From assembly GCA_023423285.1 (NCBI GenBank), contig JAFAFV010000053.1, positions 1 to 26,022 on the forward strand: DNA of 26,022 nucleotides, read 5' to 3'. The stretch's first letter is position 1, and every line of letters starts with the position of its first letter. Below the pieces are notes generated by a model. It did not search any database. It had not been told where the DNA came from and worked only from the letters and a program-made list of their open reading frames with translations. Source of the DNA: Bacteroidota bacterium. Its GTDB lineage: Bacteria; Bacteroidota; Bacteroidia; Chitinophagales; Chitinophagaceae. Both the position numbers and the translations under genes were made by a program. Shown here piece after piece: positions 14,631 to 22,496 of the stretch.

Positions 14631-15890
14631 CTAATAAAGCATCCTGAGGTTTTGCACCGTTTGCTGTTTTATCAAAAACTTTTTTCCGGCTACATATTGT
14701 TGTATGCTTTCATCGTTATAATGCCTGATAGTAAGCAATTGCAGGCCGGGCGTAACCAGCACATCAAAAATTTCAGCAGCAGCAGTGGCAAGCTGGCCAA
14801 TCTTATCTTCCCGGTAATCAAACACACAAATAAAACCGATGGCGCCATTTTGTGTAAGGTTTGGCTGCATGGCGAGTTTATCAAACATGTGATACAGCGT
14901 GCCCGTATGTTCTTCTCCCACAAAAGAAAAATCCTTTGATTTCAGTTCCAACATTACCTGGTTTTTTTTCAACACTATAACAGGTGGCAATGCTTTCACT
15001 GGTTTGTTGTGAATAACAGTGCCCGGCAGATCAGGATCTAAAAAGCATTTCACGTAAAGTGGTATGCTTTTGTTTTGCAGCGGTTTTATCGTTTTTGGGT
15101 GAATAACCTGCGCACCATAGTAGGCCATTTCAATTACCTCGTTATAGTTCAATTCGGGCAACGGCACGGCGTTGGCCACTTCCCGTGGGTCGGCACTCAT
15201 CACGCTTTCCACATCCTTCCATATCGTTTGGCTTTCGGCATCAAGCATATTGGCAAAAACAGCAGCCGTGTAATCGCTTCCCTCTCTTCCCAGTGTGGTG
15301 CTTTCATTCTCGTCAGTAGCGCCAATAAAACCCTGTGTCAGCACCATCATGCGCTGTTCAAGCAATGGTAATACCTGTTTGGTCACCTGCCGTTCCGTAT
15401 ATTCCCAGTCAACATTCGCATCGCGAAAATTGTGATCGGTTCTGATGATATCTCTTACATCCAGCCATTGGTTGGGCACTTTCATTTCGTTTAAGTAAAA
15501 GCTTAGGATGGTGGTTGAAAGCAGTTCGCCAATGCATACAAGCTGATCGTAATAATAATCGTAAGATTGTACGGGCTTATCATGCAACAGCCACTCTGCC
15601 TCGGTAAAAAAATCTTTCAGCCTGGCTTCGCAGGGTAAATAATGCGTAACCAGCAAATACTTGGCGGTAGTAATGTGTTCTCTTTTTATCGTATCAAAAA
15701 GCGATAGCGCTTCTTCTTTTTTATTGTTGAAAAACGCGTCGGTAACTTTTTCTAAGGCATTGGTTGTTTTGCCCATTGCAGAAATAACGATTAACAGTTT
15801 TTCTCCTTCATGCGCTTTCAAAATATGTTTTACATTTTGAATTCTTTCAATACTGCTGATGGATGTACCGCCAAATTTAAAAACCTTCAT
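14631..15890 (-). CDS. lysC: Monofunctional aspartate kinase
   Basis: Aspartate kinase phosphorylates aspartate with ATP, the first step toward lysine, threonine, methionine and diaminopimelate for the cell wall. The ATG at 15888-15890 gives 419 residues starting MKVFKFGGTSISS, the classic KFGGTS nucleotide/aspartate-binding motif; the longer frame begins with a TTG and adds seven residues. The catalytic domain shows 'TTLGREGSDYTAAVFA', 'IWKDVESVMSADPR' and 'EVIEMAYYGAQVIHPKTI', all typical. A regulatory region with ACT-like folds follows (about 300-419), so feedback control by an end product is expected, though the effector cannot be told. No homoserine dehydrogenase is fused. Its stop lies just 9 bp from that of the convergent transpeptidase gene. 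It is divergent from the ABC ATPase gene, with 120 bp between. Confidence 0.95.
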   Translation of the reverse strand: MKVFKFGGTSISSIERIQNVKHILKAHEGEKLLIVISAMGKTTNALEKVTDAFFNNKKEEALSLFDTIKREHITTAKYLLVTHYLPCEARLKDFFTEAEWLLHDKPVQSYDYYYDQLVCIGELLSTTILSFYLNEMKVPNQWLDVRDIIRTDHNFRDANVDWEYTERQVTKQVLPLLEQRMMVLTQGFIGATDENESTTLGREGSDYTAAVFANMLDAESQTIWKDVESVMSADPREVANAVPLPELNYNEVIEMAYYGAQVIHPKTIKPLQNKSIPLYVKCFLDPDLPGTVIHNKPVKALPPVIVLKKNQVMLELKSKDFSFVGEEHTGTLYHMFDKLAMQPNLTQNGAIGFICVFDYREDKIGQLATAAAEIFDVLVTPGLQLLTIRHYNDESIQQYVAGKKFLIKQQTVQNLRMLY

Positions 15891-16010
15891 GTTACTGTTT
15901 TTGCGTGGCAAATGTCGTCAATTTATAAATATTAAATTACGCCATTGTTATGTTGAAATTTTAATCATTTCATCGGTCCGTTTCTTAAAGCAATTTCTTA
16001 GCTTTAGCGC

Positions 16011-16772
16011 ATGGCTGAAGCAATTATTTCGGTAACAGACCTTGTTAAAAACTATGGTGATTTTAAAGCAGTAAAAGGTATTTCTTTTGAAGTTTTTGAA
16101 GGAGAGATATTTGGATTGTTAGGCCCCAACGGTGCCGGAAAATCTACCACTTTGGAAATTATTGAAACGCTTCGTCCTAAAACTTCGGGCAGTGTAAAGG
16201 TTGCCAATTTCGACATTGACAAACAGGCAGATGCTATTAAAAGCATTATCGGTGTTCAGCTACAGGCCAGTGGTTACTACCCCGGCCTCAACCTGGTGCA
16301 GCTTATTGATTTGTTTGCCGGCCTTTACAACAAAGACGTGGATGGCATAGAGCTGTTGCGTTCGGTAAACCTTGAAGAAAAAGCAAAAGCCCAATTTAAA
16401 CACCTGAGCGGCGGTCAAAAGCAGCGTTTTTCGGTGGCTACCACGCTCATTAACCAGCCAAAAGTTATTTTTTTAGACGAGCCCACCACCGGGCTTGACC
16501 CTCAGGCACGCCGCAACTTGTGGGAACTGATAAAAATGATCAATCAAAAAGGCACTACCGTTATCATTACCACACATTATATGGATGAAGCAGAATACCT
16601 TTGTGACCGGATCGCGATCATTGATTCGGGTGAGATTGTTGCGCTGGGCAATCCTGATCAATTAATAGACGACCTTGTGGCAACAGGCTTTGAACGTCCC
16701 AGGCAGGTAAAAAGCGCCAACCTTGAAGATGTGTTCATTCATTTAACAGGAAAATCTTTACGTGAGGATTAA
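16011..16772 (+). CDS. ABC-transporter ATP-binding protein (DrrA/CcmA-like)
   Basis: This 253-residue cytoplasmic ATPase has all nucleotide-binding elements: Walker A GPNGAGKS (38-45), Q-loop around Q83/Q85, signature LSGGQ (132-136), Walker B IFLDE (153-157) with 'PTTGLDPQ' D-loop, and switch His189. The short length and 'LVKNYGDFKAVKGISFEV' opening place it with the ATPases of ABC-2-type exporters for drugs, lipids or polysaccharides. Unusually, no permease gene adjoins; the next gene, 9 bp on, is an FKBP isomerase. The ABC-2 permease may be outside the window, or the protein may pair with a distant one. A TAGCTTTA sequence four bases before the ATG is one base off a -7 element, so the message may be leaderless. 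Confidence 0.92.
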   Translation: MAEAIISVTDLVKNYGDFKAVKGISFEVFEGEIFGLLGPNGAGKSTTLEIIETLRPKTSGSVKVANFDIDKQADAIKSIIGVQLQASGYYPGLNLVQLIDLFAGLYNKDVDGIELLRSVNLEEKAKAQFKHLSGGQKQRFSVATTLINQPKVIFLDEPTTGLDPQARRNLWELIKMINQKGTTVIITTHYMDEAEYLCDRIAIIDSGEIVALGNPDQLIDDLVATGFERPRQVKSANLEDVFIHLTGKSLRED

Positions 16773-16781
16773 AATAAATTT

Positions 16782-17216
16782 ATGGGTTTACAAGACAAAT
16801 TAAAAAAGTTTATGAACGGAAAACTTGAAGAACAAAAATTAATAGGGCAAAAATTTTTGGATGAAAATAAAACCAAGCCCGGCATTATATCGCTCCCCGA
16901 GGGCATACAGTATGAAATATTAAAAGAAGGTACCGGCAGGCAACCGGCGCCTGGCGATTCTGTTACGGCGCATTATAAAGGCGCTTTGCTGAACGGTAAA
17001 GAATTTGACAGTTCTTTTAAGCGGAATCAGCCGTTTACAGCCCGGCTTACGCAGCTTATAAAAGGCTGGCAAATTGCCATCCCTTTAATGAAAGAAGGCA
17101 GCCACTGGCGTTTATGGATACCATCTGAACTGGCGTATGGCGACAGAGGCGCGGGACAAGACATACCCGGTGGCGCTACGCTGATGTTTGAAGTAGAACT
17201 GTTAAAGGTGAATTGA
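16782..17216 (+). CDS. FKBP-type peptidyl-prolyl cis-trans isomerase
   Basis: This 144-residue protein has a charged helical N-terminus (1-40: DKLKKFMNGKLEEQKLIGQKFL) like the dimerisation helix of FkpA/Mip proteins, then one FKBP domain (about 48-144). Recognisable active-site segments are 'GDSVTAHYKGALLNGKEFDSSF', 'KGWQIAIPLMKEGSHWRLWIPSELAYGD' and 'GGATLMFEVELL'. It should speed proline isomerisation and help folding. No signal peptide or lipobox is visible, so unlike many Mip-like proteins it seems cytoplasmic. Only 9 bp separate it from the ABC ATPase gene and 23 bp from the next gene, so the three are probably co-transcribed; a functional link is not implied. Confidence 0.92.
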   Translation: MGLQDKLKKFMNGKLEEQKLIGQKFLDENKTKPGIISLPEGIQYEILKEGTGRQPAPGDSVTAHYKGALLNGKEFDSSFKRNQPFTARLTQLIKGWQIAIPLMKEGSHWRLWIPSELAYGDRGAGQDIPGGATLMFEVELLKVN

Positions 17217-17239
17217 TCTCAATAAAAAAATATCTGGTT

Positions 17240-17767
17240 ATGGAAATAGAAAACCAATACCCGATTGGGCAAATGGAGCAAACAGTGTTTTCGGCGGAAA
17301 CAAAAAATCAAATGCTGAATGAACTACAGTTTTTGCCGAATGCATTAGAAGCTGCCATTGCCAACCTTGATGAGCATCAGTTGCAAACGCCTTACCGCGA
17401 AGGCGGCTGGACCGTTCACCAACTGGTGCATCATATTGCCGACAGCCACATGAATGGCTGCGAGCGTTTTAAACTGGGTTATACGGAAGATGTACCCACC
17501 ATTAAACCTTATGATGAAGCAGCCTGGGCAGAGCTGGCAGATGTAAAAGAATTGCCGGTAAATATATCAGTTACCCTGTTATATGCCCTGCATAAGCGCT
17601 GGTACGTTTTTTTAAAAAGCCTGAAAGATGAAGACTGGCAGCGCAAAGTATATCATCCTGTATACAAAAAAGAACTGACGCTGTGGTATTACCTGCAGGT
17701 TTACGCATGGCACGGGCGGCACCATGTGGCACAGATTAATTATTTGAGAGATAAGATGAGGTGGTAG
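17240..17767 (+). CDS. YfiT-family (DinB-like) bacillithiol transferase
   Basis: The ATG at 17240 is chosen because the longer frame begins with a TTG overlapping the previous stop. The 175-residue product belongs to the DinB/YfiT four-helix metalloprotein family. It opens with YPIGQMEQ (the usual 'YPIGKF' start). The metal-binding His residues appear as H64/H65 in 'LVHHIADSHMN' and H158 and H162 in 'YAWHGRHHVAQI'. 'EGGWTVHQLVHH' is also typical. B. subtilis homologues act as bacillithiol S-transferases in detoxification of electrophiles and antibiotics. Bacillithiol genes are known in some Bacteroidota, so the role is plausible, but none is visible here. A use of another thiol or a different reaction remains possible. 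Confidence 0.85.
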   Translation: MEIENQYPIGQMEQTVFSAETKNQMLNELQFLPNALEAAIANLDEHQLQTPYREGGWTVHQLVHHIADSHMNGCERFKLGYTEDVPTIKPYDEAAWAELADVKELPVNISVTLLYALHKRWYVFLKSLKDEDWQRKVYHPVYKKELTLWYYLQVYAWHGRHHVAQINYLRDKMRW

Positions 17768-17845
17768 AAATGAATTAGAAATTACAAATTCCATATTACA
17801 GATTTTAGATTATAACATTTACACACTATCATATTCTCTTATTGT

Positions 17846-17869
17846 CAAATTGCCAAATTATCAAATTAT
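17846..17869 (+). repeat. Three tandem 8-bp AT-rich repeats before the NUDIX gene
   Basis: CAAATTGC, CAAATTAT and CAAATTAT follow one another without gaps and end 4 bp before the ATG at 17874. The run sits inside a 106-bp AT-rich spacer. Copy number could vary by slippage and, being directly before the start codon, could affect expression of the next gene. Confidence 0.5.
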
Positions 17870-17873
17870 TTAA

Positions 17874-18422
17874 ATGAAGTGGAAAACAATTTCATCAGAA
17901 TATTTATTTAACGACTTGTGGTTTAAAGTGCGTAAAGACAGGTGCGAAACGCCTTCTGGAAAAATAGTTGAACCCTATTACGTATACGAGTTTCCTGAGT
18001 GGGTTACCTGCTTTGCGCTTACAGAAGATAATAAAGTGCTGATGGAATTACAATACAGGCATGCCATTGGCGAAACATGCTGGGAAATTCCGGGCGGCTG
18101 TGTAGATGATGATGACGCGGACCTGGAGACGGCCATCAGACGCGAACTGCTGGAAGAAACCGGATACGAATTTTCTAAGTATGAATACCTGGGCCGCACC
18201 TGCGCCAACCCAAGCACCAACAGCAACTGGATGCACATGTTTCTGGCTACCGGCGGAAAAAAAGTGGCCGAACAAAACCTTGATCCCAACGAAGAGATAT
18301 GTATTGAACTGATGGAGCTTGAAGAATTTAAAAAGAAATTACGCAATAATGAGTTTATTCAAAGTATGCACATTACCTGTATGCTTTACGCACTGATGAA
18401 ACTTGGAGAACTGAAGGTATAG
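17874..18422 (+). CDS. NUDIX hydrolase, ADP-ribose pyrophosphatase-like
   Basis: This 182-residue cytoplasmic protein has a Nudix box at about 74-98. Catalytic and Mg-binding residues R90, E91, E94, E95 and G97 in RRELLEETGY are intact. Compared with the usual GX5EX7REUXEEXGU spacing, the stretch GGCVDDDDADLETAIR has one extra residue, and an Asp/Ala stands in for the first conserved Glu. The N-terminus ('DLWFKVRKDRCETPSGK') and 'ELQYRHAIGETCWEIPGG' are those of the ADP-ribose/NDP-sugar pyrophosphatase group rather than MutT, so a nucleoside-diphosphate sugar is the likely substrate; this is inference. The gene is apparently the fourth of a same-strand run, but a 106-bp AT-rich spacer precedes it. 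Confidence 0.9.
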   Translation: MKWKTISSEYLFNDLWFKVRKDRCETPSGKIVEPYYVYEFPEWVTCFALTEDNKVLMELQYRHAIGETCWEIPGGCVDDDDADLETAIRRELLEETGYEFSKYEYLGRTCANPSTNSNWMHMFLATGGKKVAEQNLDPNEEICIELMELEEFKKKLRNNEFIQSMHITCMLYALMKLGELKV

Positions 18423-18495
18423 GTTGCAGGTTAGCGGTTACTTATGCTGAGCATTTAAAGTTTACACAAAACGAAATTATTAACAGGTAACTGAT

Positions 18496-19095
18496 ATGCC
18501 CTACCGCAAACATTTATCAAAAGACAAAGTTTTAAAAAGACTCATAGCAAAACACGGGGCACACAACTTTGAACTGCAAAAAAATATTCTGCTTTCCTTA
18601 TGCCGGTCTATCATCGGGCAGCAGTTAAGCACCAAAGTGGCGAAGGTTATCTTTAACCGCTTTATTGAGTTATTCAAAAATAAAAATCCCAAAGCAAAAG
18701 ATATATTGGCCATTCCCACCGAAACTTTACGTGGCATCGGTCTTTCAAATGCAAAAGCCACTTATATAAAAAATGTATGTGAATTTTTTATTGCCAATAA
18801 ATTGACTGATGCCAGGCTGCATAAAATGAGCGATGACGAACTGTTTGAACTGCTTACACAAATCAAAGGCATTGGCCGTTGGACGGTGGAAATGCTGCTT
18901 ATGTTTACCATGACACGCGAAGACATTTTTTCTCCCGGAGACCTGGGCATACAAAAGGCCATGGCAGAATTATACCAGATTGAATACAGCAGTAAAAAAG
19001 AACTGACGCAAAAAATGATGTACCTTTCAGAGCGGTGGAGTCCATACCGTAGTTATGCCTGCTGGCATTTATGGCGACATTTGGATGGAGAGTAA
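18496..19095 (+). CDS. DNA-3-methyladenine glycosylase, AlkA-like (HhH-GPD)
   Basis: This base-excision repair enzyme removes alkylated purines from DNA. The 199-residue protein carries the helix-hairpin-helix 'IKGIGRWTVEMLL' (123-135) and the catalytic Asp149 in 'SPGDLGIQKAM', aligning with D238 of E. coli AlkA. 'SIIGQQLSTKVAKVIFNRF' (38-57) is the family-typical first motif of the domain, and 'GLSNAKATYIKNV' (82-94) precedes the hairpin. It lacks the N-terminal beta domain of E. coli AlkA, as is common in short bacterial and archaeal AlkA proteins. No Cys cluster for an iron-sulphur centre is present, arguing against MutY or Nth. The ATG at 18496 is 73 bp after the NUDIX gene. Confidence 0.9.
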   Translation: MPYRKHLSKDKVLKRLIAKHGAHNFELQKNILLSLCRSIIGQQLSTKVAKVIFNRFIELFKNKNPKAKDILAIPTETLRGIGLSNAKATYIKNVCEFFIANKLTDARLHKMSDDELFELLTQIKGIGRWTVEMLLMFTMTREDIFSPGDLGIQKAMAELYQIEYSSKKELTQKMMYLSERWSPYRSYACWHLWRHLDGE

Positions 19096-19139
19096 TAATA
19101 GCCGGGTGGCTGATGATATTTATTCTGCAGTTCAAGTGT

Positions 19140-19172
19140 GCGACGCAAAATAGTCGCCATTTGCACTGGCGA
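19140..19172 (+). promoter_or_regulatory. Two overlapping, mutually exclusive hairpins upstream of the GH2 gene
   Basis: GCGAC (19140-19144) can pair with GTCGC (19153-19157), while TCGCCA (19154-19159) can pair with TGGCGA (19167-19172). The two stems share bases 19154-19157, so only one can form. They lie about 30-60 bp before the ATG of the glycosidase gene, where an operator or RNA switch could sit. A weak TATATTTT -7-like sequence follows. Confidence 0.25.
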
Positions 19173-19200
19173 TGATTCAATAATTTATATTTTAATAAAC

Positions 19201-21684
19201 ATGAAGAAAGTTGTTATTGCTTATGTATTGTGCATGATGGGTCTGATCACATCTGCACAGAGAACCGAAATTTTATTAGACAAGAATTGGAAATTTACCC
19301 GTGATGATGATGCCAAAGCCATTGAGCCCAACTATAATGATTCTGAATGGGAATCAGTTATCGTGCCGCACGACTGGGCTATTTACGGGCCTTTCAGCCC
19401 TTACAACGATTTGCAGGAAATGGCTATTGTACAGGATGGCCAGACAAAAGCGGAGCGCCATGCAGGCCGAACGGGGGGCTTGCCTTTTGTAGGCGTAGGT
19501 TGGTATAGAAACACATTTAAACTACCCGCTTTTGAAAAAGGTAAAAAAGCCGTTATAAAATTTGATGGCGCCATGAGTAGGGCTAAAGTATATATTAACG
19601 GGGTAAACGTGGGTTACTGGCCTTACGGCTACAATACATTTTATTTTGATATTACACAACAACTAAAACCGGACGCTGATAATGTGGTAGCAGTGAGGTT
19701 GGAAAACCCGCCGGAGTTTTCAAGATGGTACCCTGGTGCCGGTTTGTACCGCAACGTACATGTTATCGTTACGGATGATGTGCATATTCCTGTATGGGGC
19801 ACACAAATTACTACACCCGTGATTGAAAAACATTTTGCAAAAGTGCTGATCAAAACTAAAATTGATGGATTTGATAATAGCAACATTTCAAAATATATTT
19901 TACAAACAGATATTAAAAATGCTGCAGGGATCGTGGTAGCTACTGCCAAAGGCAGTTTATCAAAATACGATGGTAATATTGTAACGCAGGAACTGATTGT
20001 TACCGATCCAAAACTATGGGATATAGATGAACCAAATTTATACAAAGCTGTTTCAGTACTTTATGAGGGCAGCCGCCAGGCAGATACTTACAGCACAACA
20101 TTCGGTATTCGTTCCATTGAAATGATTCCTGATAAAGGATTTTTTCTAAATGGAAAGCTTACAAAATTTAAAGGTGTATGCAACCATCACGACCTTGGGC
20201 CACTGGGTGCGGCTGTAAATGATGCCGCCATCCGCCGCCAGATAAGGATTATGAAAGACATGGGCGTGAATGCCATTCGCACATCACACAATATGCCTGC
20301 ACCAGAACTTGTAAGAGCCTGCGATGAAATGGGAATGATGCTGATGCCAGAAAGTTTTGATGAATGGAAAATTCCTAAGATGAAGAACGGCTATAATACA
20401 CTTTTTGATGAATGGGCTGAAAAAGACCTAGTAAACCTGATTCATCATTTTCGCAATAACCCCAGCGTGGTGATGTGGTGCATTGGCAACGAGGTGGAAG
20501 AGCAAAGCAGTGAATCAGGCGCACGCGTGGCAAGATATCTACAGGATATTTGCCATCGGGAAGATCCTACAAGGCCTGTAACAAATGGCATGGACAGGCC
20601 AGATCATGTGTATAAAAATAATATGGCTGCAACATTGGATGTAGCCGGCTTTAATTATCGCCCACACCGCTATCCCGATGCCTATAAAATTTTGCCACAA
20701 GAGTTGGTTTTGGGTACAGAAACAGCATCAACATTAAGCTCCAGAGGCATTTACAAATTCCCGGTTGAGAAAAGATCAATGGCAAAGTATGACGATCACC
20801 AATCCTCTTCTTACGATGTGGAACATGCTGGCTGGAGCGATCTGCCAGAAGATAATTTTATAATGCATGATGACTTGAATTACATGATGGGAGAATTTGT
20901 TTGGACGGGTTTCGATTACCTGGGTGAACCTACACCTTATTATACTGATTGGCCAAGCCATAGTTCCCTGTTTGGTATTGTAGATTTGGCCGGCATTCCC
21001 AAAGACAGGTTTTATTTATACCGCAGCCACTGGAACCCTGGTGAAAAAACCTTGCACATTGTTCCACACTGGAACTGGAAAGGAAGAGAAGGCCAGTTGA
21101 CGCCGGTTTTTGTATACACGAATTACCCCTCTGCTGAACTTTTTATTAATGGGAAAAGTCAGGGCATTGTAAAAAAAGATACTTCTGCCACTGCTACAAA
21201 CAGCCAGTATAACGCGCGTAGTTTTGAAAGGCAAAAACGCTACCGCCTGATGTGGATGGATACCAAGTACGAACCCGGTACATTAAAAGTGGTTGCTTAT
21301 GATGCAGATGGTAAGGCCGTTGCAGAAAAAGAGGTCAAAACTGCGGGTAAACCTCACCGGATTGTATTAACAGCAGACAGAAATATGCTGAGCGCAGATG
21401 GTAAAGACATATCATTTATTAATGTAAAAATAGTAGATCAAAAGGGTAATTTTTGTCCAGATGAAACCAGGCAGATCCACTTTAAAGTGCGGGGCGCGGG
21501 TTCATACAAAGCTGCAGCAAACGGCAATACCATCAGCCTTGAATCTTTTCAGGCTCCATTTATGAAATTGTTCAGCGGGCAGCTTACTGCTCTGGTTCAG
21601 TCTGCCGAAGGACCCGGCACCATTGAGTTTGAAGCATCTGCCAAAGGCGTTAAAACTGGTAAAATAAAAATAACGGTAAAATAA
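19201..21684 (+). CDS. Secreted GH2 beta-glycosidase (beta-galactosidase-like) with DUF4982
   Basis: The ATG at 19201 opens a Sec signal peptide (MKKVVIAYVLCMMGLITSAQ), giving 827 residues; the longer frame starts at a GTG and adds 21 residues before it. Domains in order are a GH2 sugar-binding jelly roll (about 25-200), an Ig-like sandwich (about 200-300) and a TIM barrel (about 300-590) with acid/base E431 in 'CIGNEVEEQ' and the probable nucleophile E507 in 'LGTETASTL'. A DUF4982 domain follows (about 610-700, 'PHWNWKGREGQLTPVFVYTN'), then a C-terminal Ig-like GH2 domain ('HRIVLTADRNMLSADGKDISFI'). Bacteroidota enzymes of this build degrade plant or host glycans in the periplasm, usually as beta-galactosidases. 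No SusC/SusD pair is nearby, so it is not in a visible polysaccharide-utilisation locus. Exact linkage is unknown. Confidence 0.93.
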   Translation: MKKVVIAYVLCMMGLITSAQRTEILLDKNWKFTRDDDAKAIEPNYNDSEWESVIVPHDWAIYGPFSPYNDLQEMAIVQDGQTKAERHAGRTGGLPFVGVGWYRNTFKLPAFEKGKKAVIKFDGAMSRAKVYINGVNVGYWPYGYNTFYFDITQQLKPDADNVVAVRLENPPEFSRWYPGAGLYRNVHVIVTDDVHIPVWGTQITTPVIEKHFAKVLIKTKIDGFDNSNISKYILQTDIKNAAGIVVATAKGSLSKYDGNIVTQELIVTDPKLWDIDEPNLYKAVSVLYEGSRQADTYSTTFGIRSIEMIPDKGFFLNGKLTKFKGVCNHHDLGPLGAAVNDAAIRRQIRIMKDMGVNAIRTSHNMPAPELVRACDEMGMMLMPESFDEWKIPKMKNGYNTLFDEWAEKDLVNLIHHFRNNPSVVMWCIGNEVEEQSSESGARVARYLQDICHREDPTRPVTNGMDRPDHVYKNNMAATLDVAGFNYRPHRYPDAYKILPQELVLGTETASTLSSRGIYKFPVEKRSMAKYDDHQSSSYDVEHAGWSDLPEDNFIMHDDLNYMMGEFVWTGFDYLGEPTPYYTDWPSHSSLFGIVDLAGIPKDRFYLYRSHWNPGEKTLHIVPHWNWKGREGQLTPVFVYTNYPSAELFINGKSQGIVKKDTSATATNSQYNARSFERQKRYRLMWMDTKYEPGTLKVVAYDADGKAVAEKEVKTAGKPHRIVLTADRNMLSADGKDISFINVKIVDQKGNFCPDETRQIHFKVRGAGSYKAAANGNTISLESFQAPFMKLFSGQLTALVQSAEGPGTIEFEASAKGVKTGKIKITVK

Positions 21685-21704
21685 AAAGAAGGTTTTGCAT
21701 AAAT

Positions 21705-21735
21705 AAAAAGCCGAACCAATAACGGTTCGGCTTTG
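21705..21735. terminator. Strong bidirectional intrinsic terminator
   Basis: AGCCGAACC (21709-21717) and GGTTCGGCT (21724-21732) form a perfect 9-bp GC-rich stem around AATAAC, extended by A-T pairs from the flanking AAAA and TTT. It lies between convergent genes and has A's on one side and T's on the other, so it can stop transcription from both. The first half matches bases 964-972. Confidence 0.85.
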
Positions 21736-21753
21736 CCTTTAAAATATATATAT

Positions 21754-22293
21754 CTAATAACCTCTCTGGCGTTCTTTTTTATCAACTATTGCACCAACGC
21801 CGGCACCGGTTGCTGCGCCAATTACACCGCCTACCACGCCACCACCAAGGCGGTCCTTCTTATTAGCTACTGCACCAATTACTGCACCTGATGCCGCACC
21901 AACAATGGCGCCCTTAGCTGTGTGGCTCATTCCTTTGCGTTGCTGCTGCTGAGGCTGTGCTACCGTACCGGAATTAGATGAGCCGGATGAACTGCTTCCA
22001 CTACTGTATGTACCACTACCACTACTACTTCTGCTAGAGGATGTTCTTGCTGTAGAAGTTGATTTGCGCGAAGCGGGTGCCGCTGTTACAGCTGCAGCTT
22101 GCTGGTCCTTTTCATTTTGAATTTGCTCCTTTATTTCATTCTCCATTTTCCACCGCTGGTACTCAGCAAGGCCTATGGTATCCTGATTGGGAATTGTGCT
22201 AACAGATGCGTCTTCCTTTTTTGTATTGGTACATGCCACCATAAAAATAACAATGGCCAACACTGCAAAAGGTAAAATTTTCCTGATGTTCAT
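21754..22293 (-). CDS. Gly-zipper (YMGG-like) lipoprotein
   Basis: This 179-residue protein is predicted to be a lipoprotein: MNIRKILPFAVLAIVIFMVAC has a lipobox ending at Cys21. A coiled region (about 44-70, EYQRWKMENEIKEQIQ) is followed by a long Ser/Gly-rich linker (about 75-115) and a QQQQ run. The C-terminal Gly-zipper has two GxxxG hairpins, 'AKGAIVGAASGAVIGAVANKKDR' and 'GGGVVGGVIGAATGAGVGAIVDKK' (about 126-174). Such zippers insert in membranes and are seen in SlyB/OsmB-type envelope proteins. The role here is probably envelope maintenance or stress, but this is not established. The ATG is at 22291-22293. It lies 154 bp downstream of the nusG terminator, on the same strand. Confidence 0.8.
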   Translation of the reverse strand: MNIRKILPFAVLAIVIFMVACTNTKKEDASVSTIPNQDTIGLAEYQRWKMENEIKEQIQNEKDQQAAAVTAAPASRKSTSTARTSSSRSSSGSGTYSSGSSSSGSSNSGTVAQPQQQQRKGMSHTAKGAIVGAASGAVIGAVANKKDRLGGGVVGGVIGAATGAGVGAIVDKKERQRGY

Positions 22294-22446
22294 AATTATA
22301 ACTTTTAATGATTAATCTGATAATTACTATATGATTAAAAACTATGCCAAACCATCAGTATGGCTGTCTTTACTGTATGAGACGCCATATATACTCTAAT
22401 AACGCCTAAAAACTCATAATAAATTGTTAAGGAAAGAATAATAAAA

Positions 22447-22472
22447 AAAGTCGCTTCAATTGATGCGACTTT
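22447..22472 (-). terminator. Intrinsic terminator after nusG
   Basis: AAAGTCGC (22447-22454) and GCGACTTT (22465-22472) form a perfect 8-bp stem around TTCAATTGAT. Read on the minus strand, the stem is followed by TTTTATT, a U-tract. It lies 25 bp past the nusG stop codon and would end the tRNA-tuf-secE-nusG transcript. The ribosomal-protein operon is thus uncoupled. Confidence 0.8.
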
Positions 22473-22496
22473 CTAAAATGATGTAATCAATCAGTT

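Noticed and set aside
18496..19095. Endonuclease III or MutY
   Set aside because: There is no iron-sulphur Cys cluster and no Lys in the Nth position; the PGDLG Asp and the short HhH-GPD domain fit AlkA.
19201..21684. Polysaccharide-utilisation locus
   Set aside because: Although the enzyme type is typical, no SusC/SusD genes or hybrid sensor regulator lie in the flanking sequence of this window.
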